A DNA stretch of 64,000 nucleotides, taken from the NCBI RefSeq assembly GCF_004208515.1, contig NZ_SGIM01000002.1:1-64000 (forward strand), in the 5' to 3' direction. The translations under genes and the position numbers were made by a program. Positions 35,531 to 45,351 of the stretch are shown here, piece after piece. The notes under the pieces were generated by a model. The model did no database searches, was not told the DNA's origin, and saw only the letters and a program-made list of their open reading frames with translations. The DNA is from Acinetobacter halotolerans (GTDB taxonomy: Bacteria; Pseudomonadota; Gammaproteobacteria; Pseudomonadales; Moraxellaceae). How positions within the stretch are numbered: the first letter of the stretch is position 1; each line of letters opens with the position of its first letter.

Positions 35531-36688
35531 TTATTTAGACGCTGTTGCCAGATATTCTTTCACTGCTTGGCGTGCAATCGCTGGATCATCCGCAAATACC
35601 CCATCCACACCTGCTTTGAAATAAAGCTGTAATTCTTTGATTGATCCTGTTGGACAACGCTCGGCTGCTTTTGATGCTTCAGCACTACATTTTAAAGTCT
35701 CAGGCAAGAAGTTATTTTCTGGACGGAATGTATATGGATGTACTTTTAAGCCGACTTGATGAGCATCAGGAATAAAAGACGTGGTTTCGGTCATGGCTGC
35801 ATCTTTAAAGATATAAGGCTTCCACGGCCCAACCCCATTTGCATAAGTTGCAACATCTTTTAATCCTTGCGCTGTTGCCATATCCGCATAGGTGGTTGAG
35901 ATATTTTGCGCAACATAATCGGCTGGTTGAGCTGTTTTCTCATCATACAATTGGATGAGCTGAGCGTGTTTTATACTTTTATGTAGATCAAGCTGTTGTT
36001 TTAAATATTTTAAATTACCCACTTCAAATGATTGTAAATAGATGGGTGCAATGTCACGGCTATATTTATATTTGGCTAATGTTTTTAGCAATGTATCTTC
36101 CATTGCCAAATTCTGTTTTTGGAAGAAAGTTGGGTGTTTGGTTTCGATATATATCCCAATGATTTTACCTGTTTTTTTATAATGCGCTTCAGCCAGTTCA
36201 ATGATTTGCTCTAAGGTCGGTATGCTATATAAATCATTGTATTGTTGATTTTCTGGTCGATATTGTGGAATACGTTCACGTGCTTTAAGTTGTTGTAATT
36301 CTTTGAGGCTAAAGTCCTCGGTGAACCAACCTTCAAAAGAGACGCCGTCAATGATTTTCGTGGTTTTACGATCGGCAAATTCTGGCAGGCTGGCAACATT
36401 GGTGGTACCGCTGATTTCATTTTCATGACGAGCGATCAATATTCCATCATTAGTTGATACTAGATCGGGTTCAATAAAGTCTGCACCATCATCAATTGCT
36501 TTTTGATAAGCCTCAAGGGTATGTTCAGGTCTAAGCGCGCTCGCGCCGCGATGCCCAACCACTAAAATTTGTGGCAATTGATATTGTGGTTGATTGGCGT
36601 TGGATGAAGCATTGTCATCATTGTTACAACCCACAAGGCCGATCAGACAGAGACTCGCGACTGTTTGCTTTAACATACATAAACTCAT
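35531..36688 (-). CDS. glpQ: Glycerophosphodiester phosphodiesterase, lipoprotein
   Basis: The 385-residue protein has a lipoprotein signal (LIGLVGC). The GDPD catalytic layout is complete: VVGHRGASALRPEHTLEAY with the first His, DFIEPDLVSTNDG with Glu and Asp ligands, and LIARHE with the second His. The C-terminal VDGVFADDP strand is also typical. It hydrolyses glycerophosphodiesters to glycerol-3-phosphate plus an alcohol in the periplasm. The start is ATG 36688; ATG 36676 is equally possible, and neither has a clear ribosome binding site. Confidence 0.9.
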   Translation of the reverse strand: MSLCMLKQTVASLCLIGLVGCNNDDNASSNANQPQYQLPQILVVGHRGASALRPEHTLEAYQKAIDDGADFIEPDLVSTNDGILIARHENEISGTTNVASLPEFADRKTTKIIDGVSFEGWFTEDFSLKELQQLKARERIPQYRPENQQYNDLYSIPTLEQIIELAEAHYKKTGKIIGIYIETKHPTFFQKQNLAMEDTLLKTLAKYKYSRDIAPIYLQSFEVGNLKYLKQQLDLHKSIKHAQLIQLYDEKTAQPADYVAQNISTTYADMATAQGLKDVATYANGVGPWKPYIFKDAAMTETTSFIPDAHQVGLKVHPYTFRPENNFLPETLKCSAEASKAAERCPTGSIKELQLYFKAGVDGVFADDPAIARQAVKEYLATASK

Positions 36689-36847
36689 GTGTTTTTATTT
36701 GAGTCGTTAGTGTGCTGATTAAATTTATCAAATGGATGACAAAGAGATGATCATTTGATGAAATTACAAATAATTTTCAGATAAAACAATCTAAATTGAG
36801 TATCCAATTTTACTCAATGTTAAAAAGAATATTCTATCAATCAAAAT

Positions 36848-38461
36848 CTAATGCTTTTTTTCCCAATAGGGCCAGTTGATTTCAGGGCTAAAGTGATAAT
36901 CTTTGTCTAGCCAATAGGACTGGGGCGGGGCATATTTGTCTTTGAGCCCCATAATCTGCATCAAATTGTTATCGAGTTCAGCGGTGTTAATGGTTTTGGT
37001 GAGATCCACGCCTGTTGAAGGCATATGGTCATACCACATCATCACAGGAACTTGATAACCCGCTTTAGTATTGGGGCTATGACCTGCATAGTCCATCTCA
37101 TGCCCAACTTCATTGCCATGATCTGAAACAACGGTAAATGATCTAAAGTCTAAATGCTTTTCAGCCATTAGCTTATCCAAAATCTGAGCCAATAACGCAT
37201 CTTGATACAAGATGGCATTGTCATAATGGTTACGCATAGAGCGTATCCATGGATCAATATCATTTTTCTTGAGTAGCATTTCTACTGCATCATTACTATC
37301 GCTACTAAACTTATTATAAATGACAGGGTAGCGTTCTTTATAATTGGGGTGTGTACCGATCATATGCAGAATAATTAATTTTTTAGGTTCTGGGTCAGCA
37401 AGGGCTTGTTGATAAGCTGGCAAAAGATTTTCATCTAATGATGTACTGCTGCGTCCTGAACGGGTATTTTTATAGATCGCTTTATCTGCATAAGAACCGA
37501 ACAATGAGGAAAGGTAAATATCATCTTGATTACTGAGCCAGTAGATTTTATAACCTGCTGCTTTTGCATAAGCAAGTATGCTTTCTGGTGAATATCGATC
37601 ATGTTCAGAAGCAGGACTTTCGGTTAAAAGTACCCGTAAAGCATTAATCGTGGAGGGAGATGGCGAGAATGCATTACAAAACACTTTGATCTGATCAATT
37701 TTTTTAGACAGTTCTGGTGTGGTATTTCGTGCATAGCCGCATATGCCCAAATCAAGACTGGTGATACTTTCAGACAAGACCAATACATGAGTTTGTTTCT
37801 GTTTAGATTGTTCTGCAACGATTAGGTTCTTTTTAGCACTGATATCCCACTGCCGATGAACATCTTTATGTTGCTTGATTCGGTCTTTAAACTCCTGAAT
37901 TTTTTCCTGATAATTACTCCAAAATACAATTGGATGAACGTTACGTGATGGTTTCATCAGATAGCAAGTCAAGGTAAGAAGAACCAAAAAGATGATACAT
38001 GCACGGTAAAAATAGCTGTGCCAAAGTTGTTGGAAATTCTCAGCTTTCAAATATTTAAATACGATATAGTGATAGGCGACAGTAACTGAAACCAAACTAA
38101 ATAACACCGCAATAATGCTAATCGCATGAAGTTGCAAAAACTCCCATGTCTCGGCATAACTGGTATTCGCGATCGCTTCAATAATAAAGTAGGCTTCATT
38201 GTCACTACTAAATAAAATCCAAGTACTGGAGCGTAATAGTGAGTCGAACCAAAAAATCAGCCACCAAATGATGGACGGGATATACCAAGATTTTTTATTT
38301 TGAATGGCTGCCAAATATAAAAAAAACGCACCTGGTAGTGATAAAAAGCCAAGTCTTAAACCATCAGATACATTACCTGAAAAAATTAATAAACTGCCAG
38401 TAATCAGAGCTGGTAGCAAAATTAATAAGAGAATATTAAAGTTCTTCAGGGTAGCCTTCAT
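36848..38461 (-). CDS. Phosphoethanolamine transferase (EptA/CptA-like)
   Basis: The 537-residue protein has five N-terminal membrane segments (about 8-28, 35-52, 60-75, 110-135, 152-170) and a periplasmic sulfatase-fold domain. Metal and catalytic residues are recognisable: Glu in LSESITSLD (231), the probable Thr nucleophile in SPSTINALR (271), DHG in VVSDHGNEVGH, and a later His in YAGHSP. The family moves phosphoethanolamine from phosphatidylethanolamine to lipid A or core sugars. CYGYARNTTP-like spacing resembles CptA. No pmrAB genes are near, so a link to polymyxin resistance is not implied. Confidence 0.85.
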   Translation of the reverse strand: MKATLKNFNILLLILLPALITGSLLIFSGNVSDGLRLGFLSLPGAFFLYLAAIQNKKSWYIPSIIWWLIFWFDSLLRSSTWILFSSDNEAYFIIEAIANTSYAETWEFLQLHAISIIAVLFSLVSVTVAYHYIVFKYLKAENFQQLWHSYFYRACIIFLVLLTLTCYLMKPSRNVHPIVFWSNYQEKIQEFKDRIKQHKDVHRQWDISAKKNLIVAEQSKQKQTHVLVLSESITSLDLGICGYARNTTPELSKKIDQIKVFCNAFSPSPSTINALRVLLTESPASEHDRYSPESILAYAKAAGYKIYWLSNQDDIYLSSLFGSYADKAIYKNTRSGRSSTSLDENLLPAYQQALADPEPKKLIILHMIGTHPNYKERYPVIYNKFSSDSNDAVEMLLKKNDIDPWIRSMRNHYDNAILYQDALLAQILDKLMAEKHLDFRSFTVVSDHGNEVGHEMDYAGHSPNTKAGYQVPVMMWYDHMPSTGVDLTKTINTAELDNNLMQIMGLKDKYAPPQSYWLDKDYHFSPEINWPYWEKKH

Positions 38462-38791
38462 AGGTATTTAATAAAATTAGGGAGCGCAATAAGCGTGCTA
38501 CTATCGGTTTTAGATTCGCTATTGTCAATCTGAATTTAGGAACTCATTGATCGCAAAGTAATTTCAATTTTTTATTTTTTAGTTGTTTGAATTTAATCAG
38601 TTTATTTTAGGTTAGATCTGTTTTAATGTACGTGATAAATCCATAATTTCTTCGTAATTCTGGCTTTTTGCAATGATATGTTAATAGGGATAGTGTTTCC
38701 TTATTGGCTCAGTAATGATCAGTGTTTATATTTGCCAATATTGATCTCTCTTTTTGACAAATTGACTGTTTCAGGAATGGAATGAACAGCC
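38462..38791. other. Intergenic, divergent promoter region
   Basis: This stretch lies between the divergent phosphoethanolamine transferase and RND permease genes. A TTGACA hexamer occurs near 38755, but no good -10 box follows at the right distance before the permease start. I see no RNA gene, repeat or adaptor-protein gene here. Confidence 0.4.
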
Positions 38792-41700
38792 ATGTTATCT
38801 AAGTTTTTTATTGATCGCCCTATTTTTGCAAGTGTCCTAGCGATTATCGTGATGGCTGTAGGTTTACTTGCCGTATTAAATTTACCAGTAGAACGCTATC
38901 CCGATATTGCTCCACCTCGAATTACAGTATCTACCAATTATAGTGGCGCGGATGCACAAGCGGTTGAAGACAGTGTTACCCAAATCTTAGAACAACAAAT
39001 CAAAGGGATTGACCATCTTCTTTACTTTAGTTCAAGTAGTGATGCGAGCGGCAATAGTCGAATTAGTCTGTTCTTTGCGCAAGGCACTGATCCTGATCAG
39101 GCGCAAGTACAAGTGCAAAATGCGATTAATGGTGCAATTAACCGTTTACCAGCAGATGTACAGCGACAGGGGGTGAATGTTCGCAAATCGCTCAGTGATT
39201 CTTTTATGGTCATTGGCTTGGCGGATGCTTCTGGACGCTCGAATAACATCGACATATCAGATTATTTAACCAATCATTTTGAACTGAATTTGAGTCGTCT
39301 AGATGGTGTGGGTGAAATTAATGTTTTCGGCTCACAATATGCGATGCGGATTTGGCTGGATCCTAAAAAACTACAACAATACCAGCTCAGTGTCAGTGAA
39401 GTGCGTACTGCTTTGGAAAATCAAAATGCACAGGTGGCAGCAGGTGCGATTGGACAATTACCAAGTGTTGATGATCAATATTTAAATGCCAAAGTGACCT
39501 CTGGTTCTTTATTACGTACGCCTGAACAATTTGAAAACATTATTATAAAAGCGAACCCCGATGGTGGCTTGGTCTACCTCAAAGATATTGCTCGAATCGA
39601 GATTGGTGCAGAAAACTATCAGGTATTTAACCGTATCAATGGTTATCCAGCTTCAGGACTTTCAGTTTCATTGGCTGTGGGCGCCAATGTCATGCAAACT
39701 GCAGATTTGATTTATCAAGAAATCGAAAGTTTAAAGAAAGGACTTCCTGAAGGATATTTCGTGGTGTATCCACGTGATGATACCCCATTTGTAAAAGAAT
39801 CAATGTCTCAAGTGGTGACAACACTGGTCGAAGCGATCATTTTAGTCGTATTAGTGATGTTCCTATTTTTGCAAAATTGGCGTGCAACTTTAATTCCTGC
39901 AATCACTGTACCTGTCGTGATTTTAGGAACTTTTGCTGTCCTCGCAGTATTAGGTATGAGTATTAATACCCTGACTTTGTTCGCGATGGTATTGGCGATT
40001 GGCTTATTAGTGGATGATGCGATTGTAGTCGTTGAAAATGTTGAACGGATCATGCATGAACAGAAACTGGATGCTAAACAAGCCAGCATTCAGTCGATGA
40101 AGGAGATTAGCGGGGCACTGGTCGGCATAACTTTAGTGTTGACGGCAGTATTTATCCCAATGTCATTTTTTACAGGTGCTACAGGAATTATTTACCGCCA
40201 ATTTTCGATTACCTTGGTCGCAGCAATGTCTTTATCTCTGTTGGTGGCATTGATTCTGACTCCTGCATTATGTGCAATTTTATTAAAACCGCAACAACAG
40301 AAAGCCAAGTGGGCACAGTATTTCGAGCGCGGATTAGCTCGGGTTCGGTCTTTTTATCTGAATGTCGCTAAAAAAGTGATACAGCTTAAATTTCTGTCGC
40401 TTGTCGCTTTATTGTTTTTGGTGGGTGCTTTTGCTTGGACCTATCGTGAATTACCCACTAGTTTTTTACCACAGGAAGATCAGGGGATTTTGGGTGTTCA
40501 GTTTCGCCTAGCTGAAGGCACGCCTATGAGCCAAACCCAAGTCATCGGAAAACAAATCTCAGATTACTTTTTAGCGGAAGAGAAAGATAATTTAAATGGC
40601 ATCATGGTGATACATGGACGTAACTTTTCAGGCTCAGGTCAAAATCTGGGACAAGCTTTTGTCTCTTTAAAACATTGGGATGAACGCCAAGGCACAGAAA
40701 ATAGCGCGCAAGCCATTCGTGCGCGCGCCATGAAGCATTTTGCTCAAAATAATCAGGCCCGTATCGTGGTAGTCATGCCGGCGGTGATACGAGGATTAGG
40801 CAATTCGGACAAAATTAATTTCTGGCTTCAAGACACTCAAGGCTTAGGAAGAGATAGTCTGATCACTTCTTTTGAAAACGTGCAACAACAAGGGAACAGG
40901 TTAGCCAGTGTCGAAAATCTCGATAAAAAAAGCAATGATGATCAAGCTGTTCTCAATATTAAAATTGATCATCGTACTGCGATGCTACACAGTTTAAATA
41001 TCAATGAGATTAATCGTACGATCTCGACGGCGTGGAGTGGAAGCTATATCAATGATTTTATTGATCGTGGTCGAATCAAGCGCGTGTATTTACAAGGCGA
41101 TGCCCCGTATCGTTCCAAACCAGAGGATTTGAGCTTTTGGCATGTGAAAAATGCACAAGGACAAATGATTCCTTTCACACAGTTTAGTCAAGTTGCATGG
41201 CAGGGTGCGCCACCCTTATTAGAACGTTTTATGGGCTATCCTTCGATTGAGTTGGAGGCAGATGCAGCTAGTGGTTTTAGTAGTGGTCAAGGCATGCAAG
41301 ACCTAGAAAATATAGTGGCGCAAATGCCCGAAGTGGGATTGGCTTGGAGTGGTTTATCCTACCAAGAACAGCAATCGAGTAACCAAGCGATTTGGCTATA
41401 TTTGATTTCAATTGCTTTTATTTTCTTGTGTTTAGCTGCTCTATACGAAAGCTGGTCGATCCCTTCGGTGGTCATGGCGGCTATTCCGCTTGGCATTGGA
41501 GGAACGATCTTATTTAGCCACTGGTTTGGTTTTGCCAATGATATCTATTTTCAGATCGCACTGCTCACGACGATCGGATTATCCTGTAAAAATGCGATCT
41601 TAATGGTGGAGTTTGCTGCCAGTCTACAGCAACAGGGGCGGAATGCACTTGACTCTGCTCTATATGCTGCTGGGTTACGCCTACGTCCGATTCTCATGAC

Positions 41701-41893
41701 CTCAATTGCATTTGGTGCAGGTGTCATTCCATTAATGTTCTCGACAGGAGCTGGAGCACTTAGCCGTCAAGCGATTGGATATAGTGTTTTTGGTGGGGTG
41801 GTCTTCGGTACGGTGCTAGTCCTTATTTTTATTCCTTTAATGTATGTGCTCATCCGATCAATTTTTAAAGGAAAAAGTACCGTCCTAAGTTAA
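38792..41893 (+). CDS. RND-type HAE1 multidrug efflux permease
   Basis: The 1033-residue protein has the AcrB/MexB architecture: MLSKFFIDRPIFASVLAI as the first membrane helix, two large periplasmic loops, and two six-helix groups. The proton-relay pair DD is in GLLVDDAIVVVENVERI (TM4), and the matching Lys is in TIGLSCKNAILMVEF (TM10). It should export hydrophobic compounds with a periplasmic adaptor and an outer-membrane channel. Neither partner gene flanks it, so it would have to borrow them. It is shorter than AcrB (1049 residues) by a few tail residues. Confidence 0.92.
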   Translation: MLSKFFIDRPIFASVLAIIVMAVGLLAVLNLPVERYPDIAPPRITVSTNYSGADAQAVEDSVTQILEQQIKGIDHLLYFSSSSDASGNSRISLFFAQGTDPDQAQVQVQNAINGAINRLPADVQRQGVNVRKSLSDSFMVIGLADASGRSNNIDISDYLTNHFELNLSRLDGVGEINVFGSQYAMRIWLDPKKLQQYQLSVSEVRTALENQNAQVAAGAIGQLPSVDDQYLNAKVTSGSLLRTPEQFENIIIKANPDGGLVYLKDIARIEIGAENYQVFNRINGYPASGLSVSLAVGANVMQTADLIYQEIESLKKGLPEGYFVVYPRDDTPFVKESMSQVVTTLVEAIILVVLVMFLFLQNWRATLIPAITVPVVILGTFAVLAVLGMSINTLTLFAMVLAIGLLVDDAIVVVENVERIMHEQKLDAKQASIQSMKEISGALVGITLVLTAVFIPMSFFTGATGIIYRQFSITLVAAMSLSLLVALILTPALCAILLKPQQQKAKWAQYFERGLARVRSFYLNVAKKVIQLKFLSLVALLFLVGAFAWTYRELPTSFLPQEDQGILGVQFRLAEGTPMSQTQVIGKQISDYFLAEEKDNLNGIMVIHGRNFSGSGQNLGQAFVSLKHWDERQGTENSAQAIRARAMKHFAQNNQARIVVVMPAVIRGLGNSDKINFWLQDTQGLGRDSLITSFENVQQQGNRLASVENLDKKSNDDQAVLNIKIDHRTAMLHSLNINEINRTISTAWSGSYINDFIDRGRIKRVYLQGDAPYRSKPEDLSFWHVKNAQGQMIPFTQFSQVAWQGAPPLLERFMGYPSIELEADAASGFSSGQGMQDLENIVAQMPEVGLAWSGLSYQEQQSSNQAIWLYLISIAFIFLCLAALYESWSIPSVVMAAIPLGIGGTILFSHWFGFANDIYFQIALLTTIGLSCKNAILMVEFAASLQQQGRNALDSALYAAGLRLRPILMTSIAFGAGVIPLMFSTGAGALSRQAIGYSVFGGVVFGTVLVLIFIPLMYVLIRSIFKGKSTVLS

Positions 41894-41965
41894 ATGCTAT
41901 TTGGAGTCTACATTTAATCTAAAACATTTTTATAGAAACAAAATAAGACATATTTCATAGAGATA

Positions 41966-41991
41966 GGACTTGAGTCATTTGGCTCAAGTCC
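41966..41991 (+). terminator. Hairpin after the RND permease gene
   Basis: A perfect 9-bp stem (GGACTTGAG / CTCAAGTCC) with an 8-nt loop lies 73 nt after the stop codon. The T-run is poor. Confidence 0.5.
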
Positions 41992-41999
41992 TTAATATT

Positions 42000-42145
42000 C
42001 ATGCGCCGTATAAACGGTTACTTGAGGATTGAATCCCTAAATGGACACGCAGAGTTGTAATTTATTACGAATTACATATTTTATTTTCATAAAAATCAGA
42101 ATGAAGGTCGTTATTCGACAGTAGAATAGTGTCGAACTCTTCATT
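42000..42145 (+). promoter_or_regulatory. Structured 5' leader of mgtE
   Basis: Several stems can form in the ~170 nt before mgtE: TGTAATT / AATTACA (42056 and 42070), and a nested pair of AATGAAG / CTTCATT (42100 and 42139) outside TTCGACA / TGTCGAA (42114 and 42130). It does not look like the classical M-box. A Mg-responsive leader is possible. Confidence 0.35.
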
Positions 42146-42173
42146 GCTGATCTATTGTAGTGAAGAGGTAGAG

Positions 42174-43511
42174 ATGAGCTACAACAACTTTTTATATTTA
42201 TTGCAAGACGCATTGAAGAATAACAATATTGAACTTGCGCTTGCGTCAGTCGAAACGTTTCCAGCAGTCGATATTGCTGATCTTTTACCCCAGCTCCCTA
42301 TAGAACAAAGTCAATTATTATTGACGCATTTACCTGAAAGAGCTTATGTCTTTTCTTATCTTGCACCCAATGAACAAGTCAAACTTGCCAAAGCGATGCC
42401 AAGAAATATTTTGGCAGATATCGTCGGGGAAATGTCATCGGACAAACGAGCTGATGTTTTTAAATGTTTAGATAAACAACAACAAAAAGCATTGCTTCCA
42501 GCACTTGCTCAAGCTGAAAGAGAAGATATTCGTCAACTTTCATCATATCTAGAAGGAACGGCAGGAGCGATTATGAGCTCCGAATATGCGACCTTAAAAC
42601 CCAATATCACGGTGAAAGATGCAATTAAAATGTTGCGTCTTGAAGCGCCAGACACAGAAACCATTTATTTTGCTTATGTTTTAGATGAAGCACGAAAAAT
42701 TTTGGGAGTTTTGTCATTAAAACAATTAATCCTTGCTCCTGAAACACAAAATATTAATGAGTTAATGGTTACCAATGTGCTGACTGCCTATGTTGGTACA
42801 GATCAAGATGAGGTAGCCAAAACCATCGCAAGATATGACTTATTGGCACTCCCAATTCTTGACCATCATGACATGATGGTGGGGATCGTAACTTATGATG
42901 ATGCGATGGATGTCGCCAGTGAAGAAGCAACGGAAGACTTCTTAAAAGTTGGTGCGGTGAATGCATCTTCGAAACTGAGTATTAAATCTGCACCGATTTT
43001 ACAACTCTACCAAAAGCGTGTTTTTTGGCTGGTTTTTTTAGTATTTGGTAGTTTGCTGTCTGGTTTAGGGATAGCACATTATGAGGATTTGATCGCACAG
43101 CATTTAGTTTTAGTATTTTTCTTACCTTTATTGGTTGGCAGTGGAGGGAACGCAGGTTCTCAGTCTTCTACCTTAATGGTAAGGGCGTTGGCGACAGGTG
43201 ATGTACAGTTTAAAGATTGGTTTTATCTCCTCGGTCGAGAGAGCTTAGTTGCTTTAAGTTTGGGAGGAACGATGGCGATCGCAGTTTCACTCCTTGGATA
43301 TTTCCGTGGTGATGAATGGGTGGCACTGGTGTTGGCCTTGAGTATGATGGGAATCGTGCTAATGGGGTGTCTGATTGGGATGAGTTTGCCTTTTATTTTA
43401 AATAGAGTCGGACTAGATCCAGCAAGTGCTTCAGCGCCGTTGGTCACTTCGATCTGTGATGCCACTGGTGTAATCGTATATTTATTTATAGCTTCTATGA
43501 TCTTATTCTAG
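42174..43511 (+). CDS. mgtE: Magnesium transporter MgtE
   Basis: Starting at ATG 42174 the protein has 445 residues. It has the MgtE order: a helical superhelix N domain (DLLPQLPIEQ...KRADVFKCL), a CBS pair (about 125-250, GAIMSSEYATLKPN and LMVTNVLTAYVG), and five membrane helices with the signature GSGGNAGSQSSTLMVRALATG. Mg2+ binding between the N and CBS domains gates the pore in the Thermus protein. The longer frame from GTG 42129 is rejected because GAGG lies about 8 nt before ATG 42174. Confidence 0.95.
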   Translation: MSYNNFLYLLQDALKNNNIELALASVETFPAVDIADLLPQLPIEQSQLLLTHLPERAYVFSYLAPNEQVKLAKAMPRNILADIVGEMSSDKRADVFKCLDKQQQKALLPALAQAEREDIRQLSSYLEGTAGAIMSSEYATLKPNITVKDAIKMLRLEAPDTETIYFAYVLDEARKILGVLSLKQLILAPETQNINELMVTNVLTAYVGTDQDEVAKTIARYDLLALPILDHHDMMVGIVTYDDAMDVASEEATEDFLKVGAVNASSKLSIKSAPILQLYQKRVFWLVFLVFGSLLSGLGIAHYEDLIAQHLVLVFFLPLLVGSGGNAGSQSSTLMVRALATGDVQFKDWFYLLGRESLVALSLGGTMAIAVSLLGYFRGDEWVALVLALSMMGIVLMGCLIGMSLPFILNRVGLDPASASAPLVTSICDATGVIVYLFIASMILF

Positions 43512-43584
43512 TTGTAATAATTATACCAACTTGAGTGAAAAACTATTTATTATCAATATATAAACTTGGTTTAAGGTTGAGCAA

Positions 43585-44169
43585 ATGTCAGAACAAAAAA
43601 AATTAACTCAGCAGCAAGCAATCGTTGTAGAGCGTGATTTGGCGAAATTCGCCAATACGATGGATAGCTTAGTGCGAATTCCGTTCACTAAACAAGGTGT
43701 TGGTGCAGATGCTGCACTGAGTACCATTCCTTTTGCGGGTGATATAGCAGGTTTTATTCTGACCTTATATGCCTTTAAAAAAGCTCGAGAAGTCGGTGTT
43801 CCACAACACAAACTCAATGGCGTGGTAAAACTTGCGATCTTAGATATGTTGGTCGGTTTTGTGCCGATCGTAGGGACTTTATTTGACGTATTTATTCGGC
43901 CAAGCCGTAAGACCCTTGAGATTGTGCATAATCATATCCGTGAGGAATATCAGGTACACAGTGATATTCATGTGGTGCATCCATTTTTGCATGAATCTCT
44001 AGAGCAAAAACAGAAAACCTCAGCATTTTGGCGTAATCCGATAGTGAGCTGGATTTGGCTGCGGATACCAGATTTACTCGGTATTGCCGTTCTGATTTTA
44101 CTTGTGCTTGCACTCTGGGCTGGCTTGAGTTACGCGTGGCAGTTGTATCAATCTTTTAAAATGGGTTAA
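43585..44169 (+). CDS. DUF4112-family membrane protein
   Basis: The 194-residue protein shows the DUF4112 pattern: MDSLVRIPFTKQGVGADAALSTIPFAGDIAGFILTLY (read in parts), ARE-VGVPQHKL and LAILDMLVGFVPIVGTLFD, with two glycine-rich amphipathic segments. It adds a C-terminal membrane helix at about 158-180. The function is unknown. AAGG lies before the start. It follows mgtE by 73 bp and may be co-transcribed. Confidence 0.8.
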   Translation: MSEQKKLTQQQAIVVERDLAKFANTMDSLVRIPFTKQGVGADAALSTIPFAGDIAGFILTLYAFKKAREVGVPQHKLNGVVKLAILDMLVGFVPIVGTLFDVFIRPSRKTLEIVHNHIREEYQVHSDIHVVHPFLHESLEQKQKTSAFWRNPIVSWIWLRIPDLLGIAVLILLVLALWAGLSYAWQLYQSFKMG

Positions 44170-44177
44170 TTTTTCCC

Positions 44178-44210
44178 AAAAAACAAAGCCTCCATCTTGG
44201 AGGCTTTGTT
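44178..44210. terminator. Terminator between the DUF4112 gene and htpX
   Basis: A 13-bp stem (AACAAAGCCTCCA / TGGAGGCTTTGTT) with a 3-nt loop serves the convergent genes. The T-run is better on the htpX (minus) side. Confidence 0.9.
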
Positions 44211-44226
44211 TATGTATCTGTTTGGA

Positions 44227-45132
44227 TTAGTGAACGTTTAATTGCTTCAATGCAGCAACACGTTGTTCGATGCTTGGGTGAGTTTGGAATAAAGCAGCTA
44301 AGCTAAAGCCTTGTTCCTTACCTTCCGTAATTGCAAACGCTTTCATCTCTTTAGGCATTTGATCAGGCATTTCTGATTCTGCTTGTAAGCGAAGTAGTGC
44401 AGAAATCATCGCATCTTTACCTGCCAAACGTGCACCTGCTTCATCAGCACGGTATTCACGTTGACGAGAGAACCACATCACGATGGTTGATGCCAAGATA
44501 CCAAATACGATATCCAATGCAATCGTAATCGCAAAATAAGCAAGTCCTGGCGCTTCGCCATCTTCACGACCAAATACATTACGGTCAATAAAGTCCCCAG
44601 CAATACGCGCAAAGAACATAACGAAGGCATTGATTACACCTTGGATCAGAGCAAGGGTAACCATGTCACCATTTGCAACGTGACCAATTTCATGCGCAAG
44701 GACAGCACGAAGTTCGTCTTTGTTCATACGCTCTAATAGACCTGTCGAAACAGCGACTAACGCATCATTTTTATTCCAACCTGTTGCGAATGCATTAGAT
44801 TGATAAGATGGGAAGATACCAACTTCAGGCATTTTAATACCTGCGCGTTGGGATAATTGAGCAACTTCTTGTAATAACCACGCTTCGGCTTGATTACGAG
44901 GTGCATTAGGGTCGATTAATTCGGTCCCTGTGGTTTTCTTAGCCATCCACTTTGACATGAATAGGGAAATCAAAGAACCTACCATACCAAAGACAAAGCA
45001 GATAACCAGTAGGTTGCCTAGATTTAAGCCACCCGCGCCATGGTAACTACCGACACCGAAGAGTGACAAAATAATGCCAGCTACAACCAGTACCGCGAGG
45101 TTGGTTAGCAAGAACAAACCAATCCGCATCAT
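44227..45132 (-). CDS. htpX: Membrane zinc metalloprotease HtpX
   Basis: The 301-residue M48 protease has two N-terminal membrane segments, [16 protein letters not shown] and the zinc motif [12 protein letters not shown], two further hydrophobic segments, and the third ligand in [13 protein letters not shown]. It degrades misfolded inner-membrane proteins and overlaps in role with FtsH, also encoded in this window. GAGGG lies before the start. Confidence 0.97.
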   Translation of the reverse strand: MMRIGLFLLTNLAVLVVAGIILSLFGVGSYHGAGGLNLGNLLVICFVFGMVGSLISLFMSKWMAKKTTGTELIDPNAPRNQAEAWLLQEVAQLSQRAGIKMPEVGIFPSYQSNAFATGWNKNDALVAVSTGLLERMNKDELRAVLAHEIGHVANGDMVTLALIQGVINAFVMFFARIAGDFIDRNVFGREDGEAPGLAYFAITIALDIVFGILASTIVMWFSRQREYRADEAGARLAGKDAMISALLRLQAESEMPDQMPKEMKAFAITEGKEQGFSLAALFQTHPSIEQRVAALKQLNVH

Positions 45133-45351
45133 TGAGAGAACCCTCTTATAAAGAAAAAGTGATCTGATTTATAAATATAAATCACCCCAATAATATGCAG
45201 GCTCGACCCTAAAAATTCAAGTGAAAATATAGATGTTATTACATGTTTGTGAGTAAAATAATGAATCTAATGATAAACAAGCACTTAAAAACAATTTGAG
45301 TGTCAAAAAAGTAACAAATAAGTGCTATTTATCGTTGTTTTAATGTACACA

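Noticed and set aside
36848..38461. A polymyxin-resistance gene of the pmrC/eptA locus
   Set aside because: The enzyme family fits, but no pmrAB two-component genes are adjacent and motif spacing is also compatible with a core-modifying CptA type.
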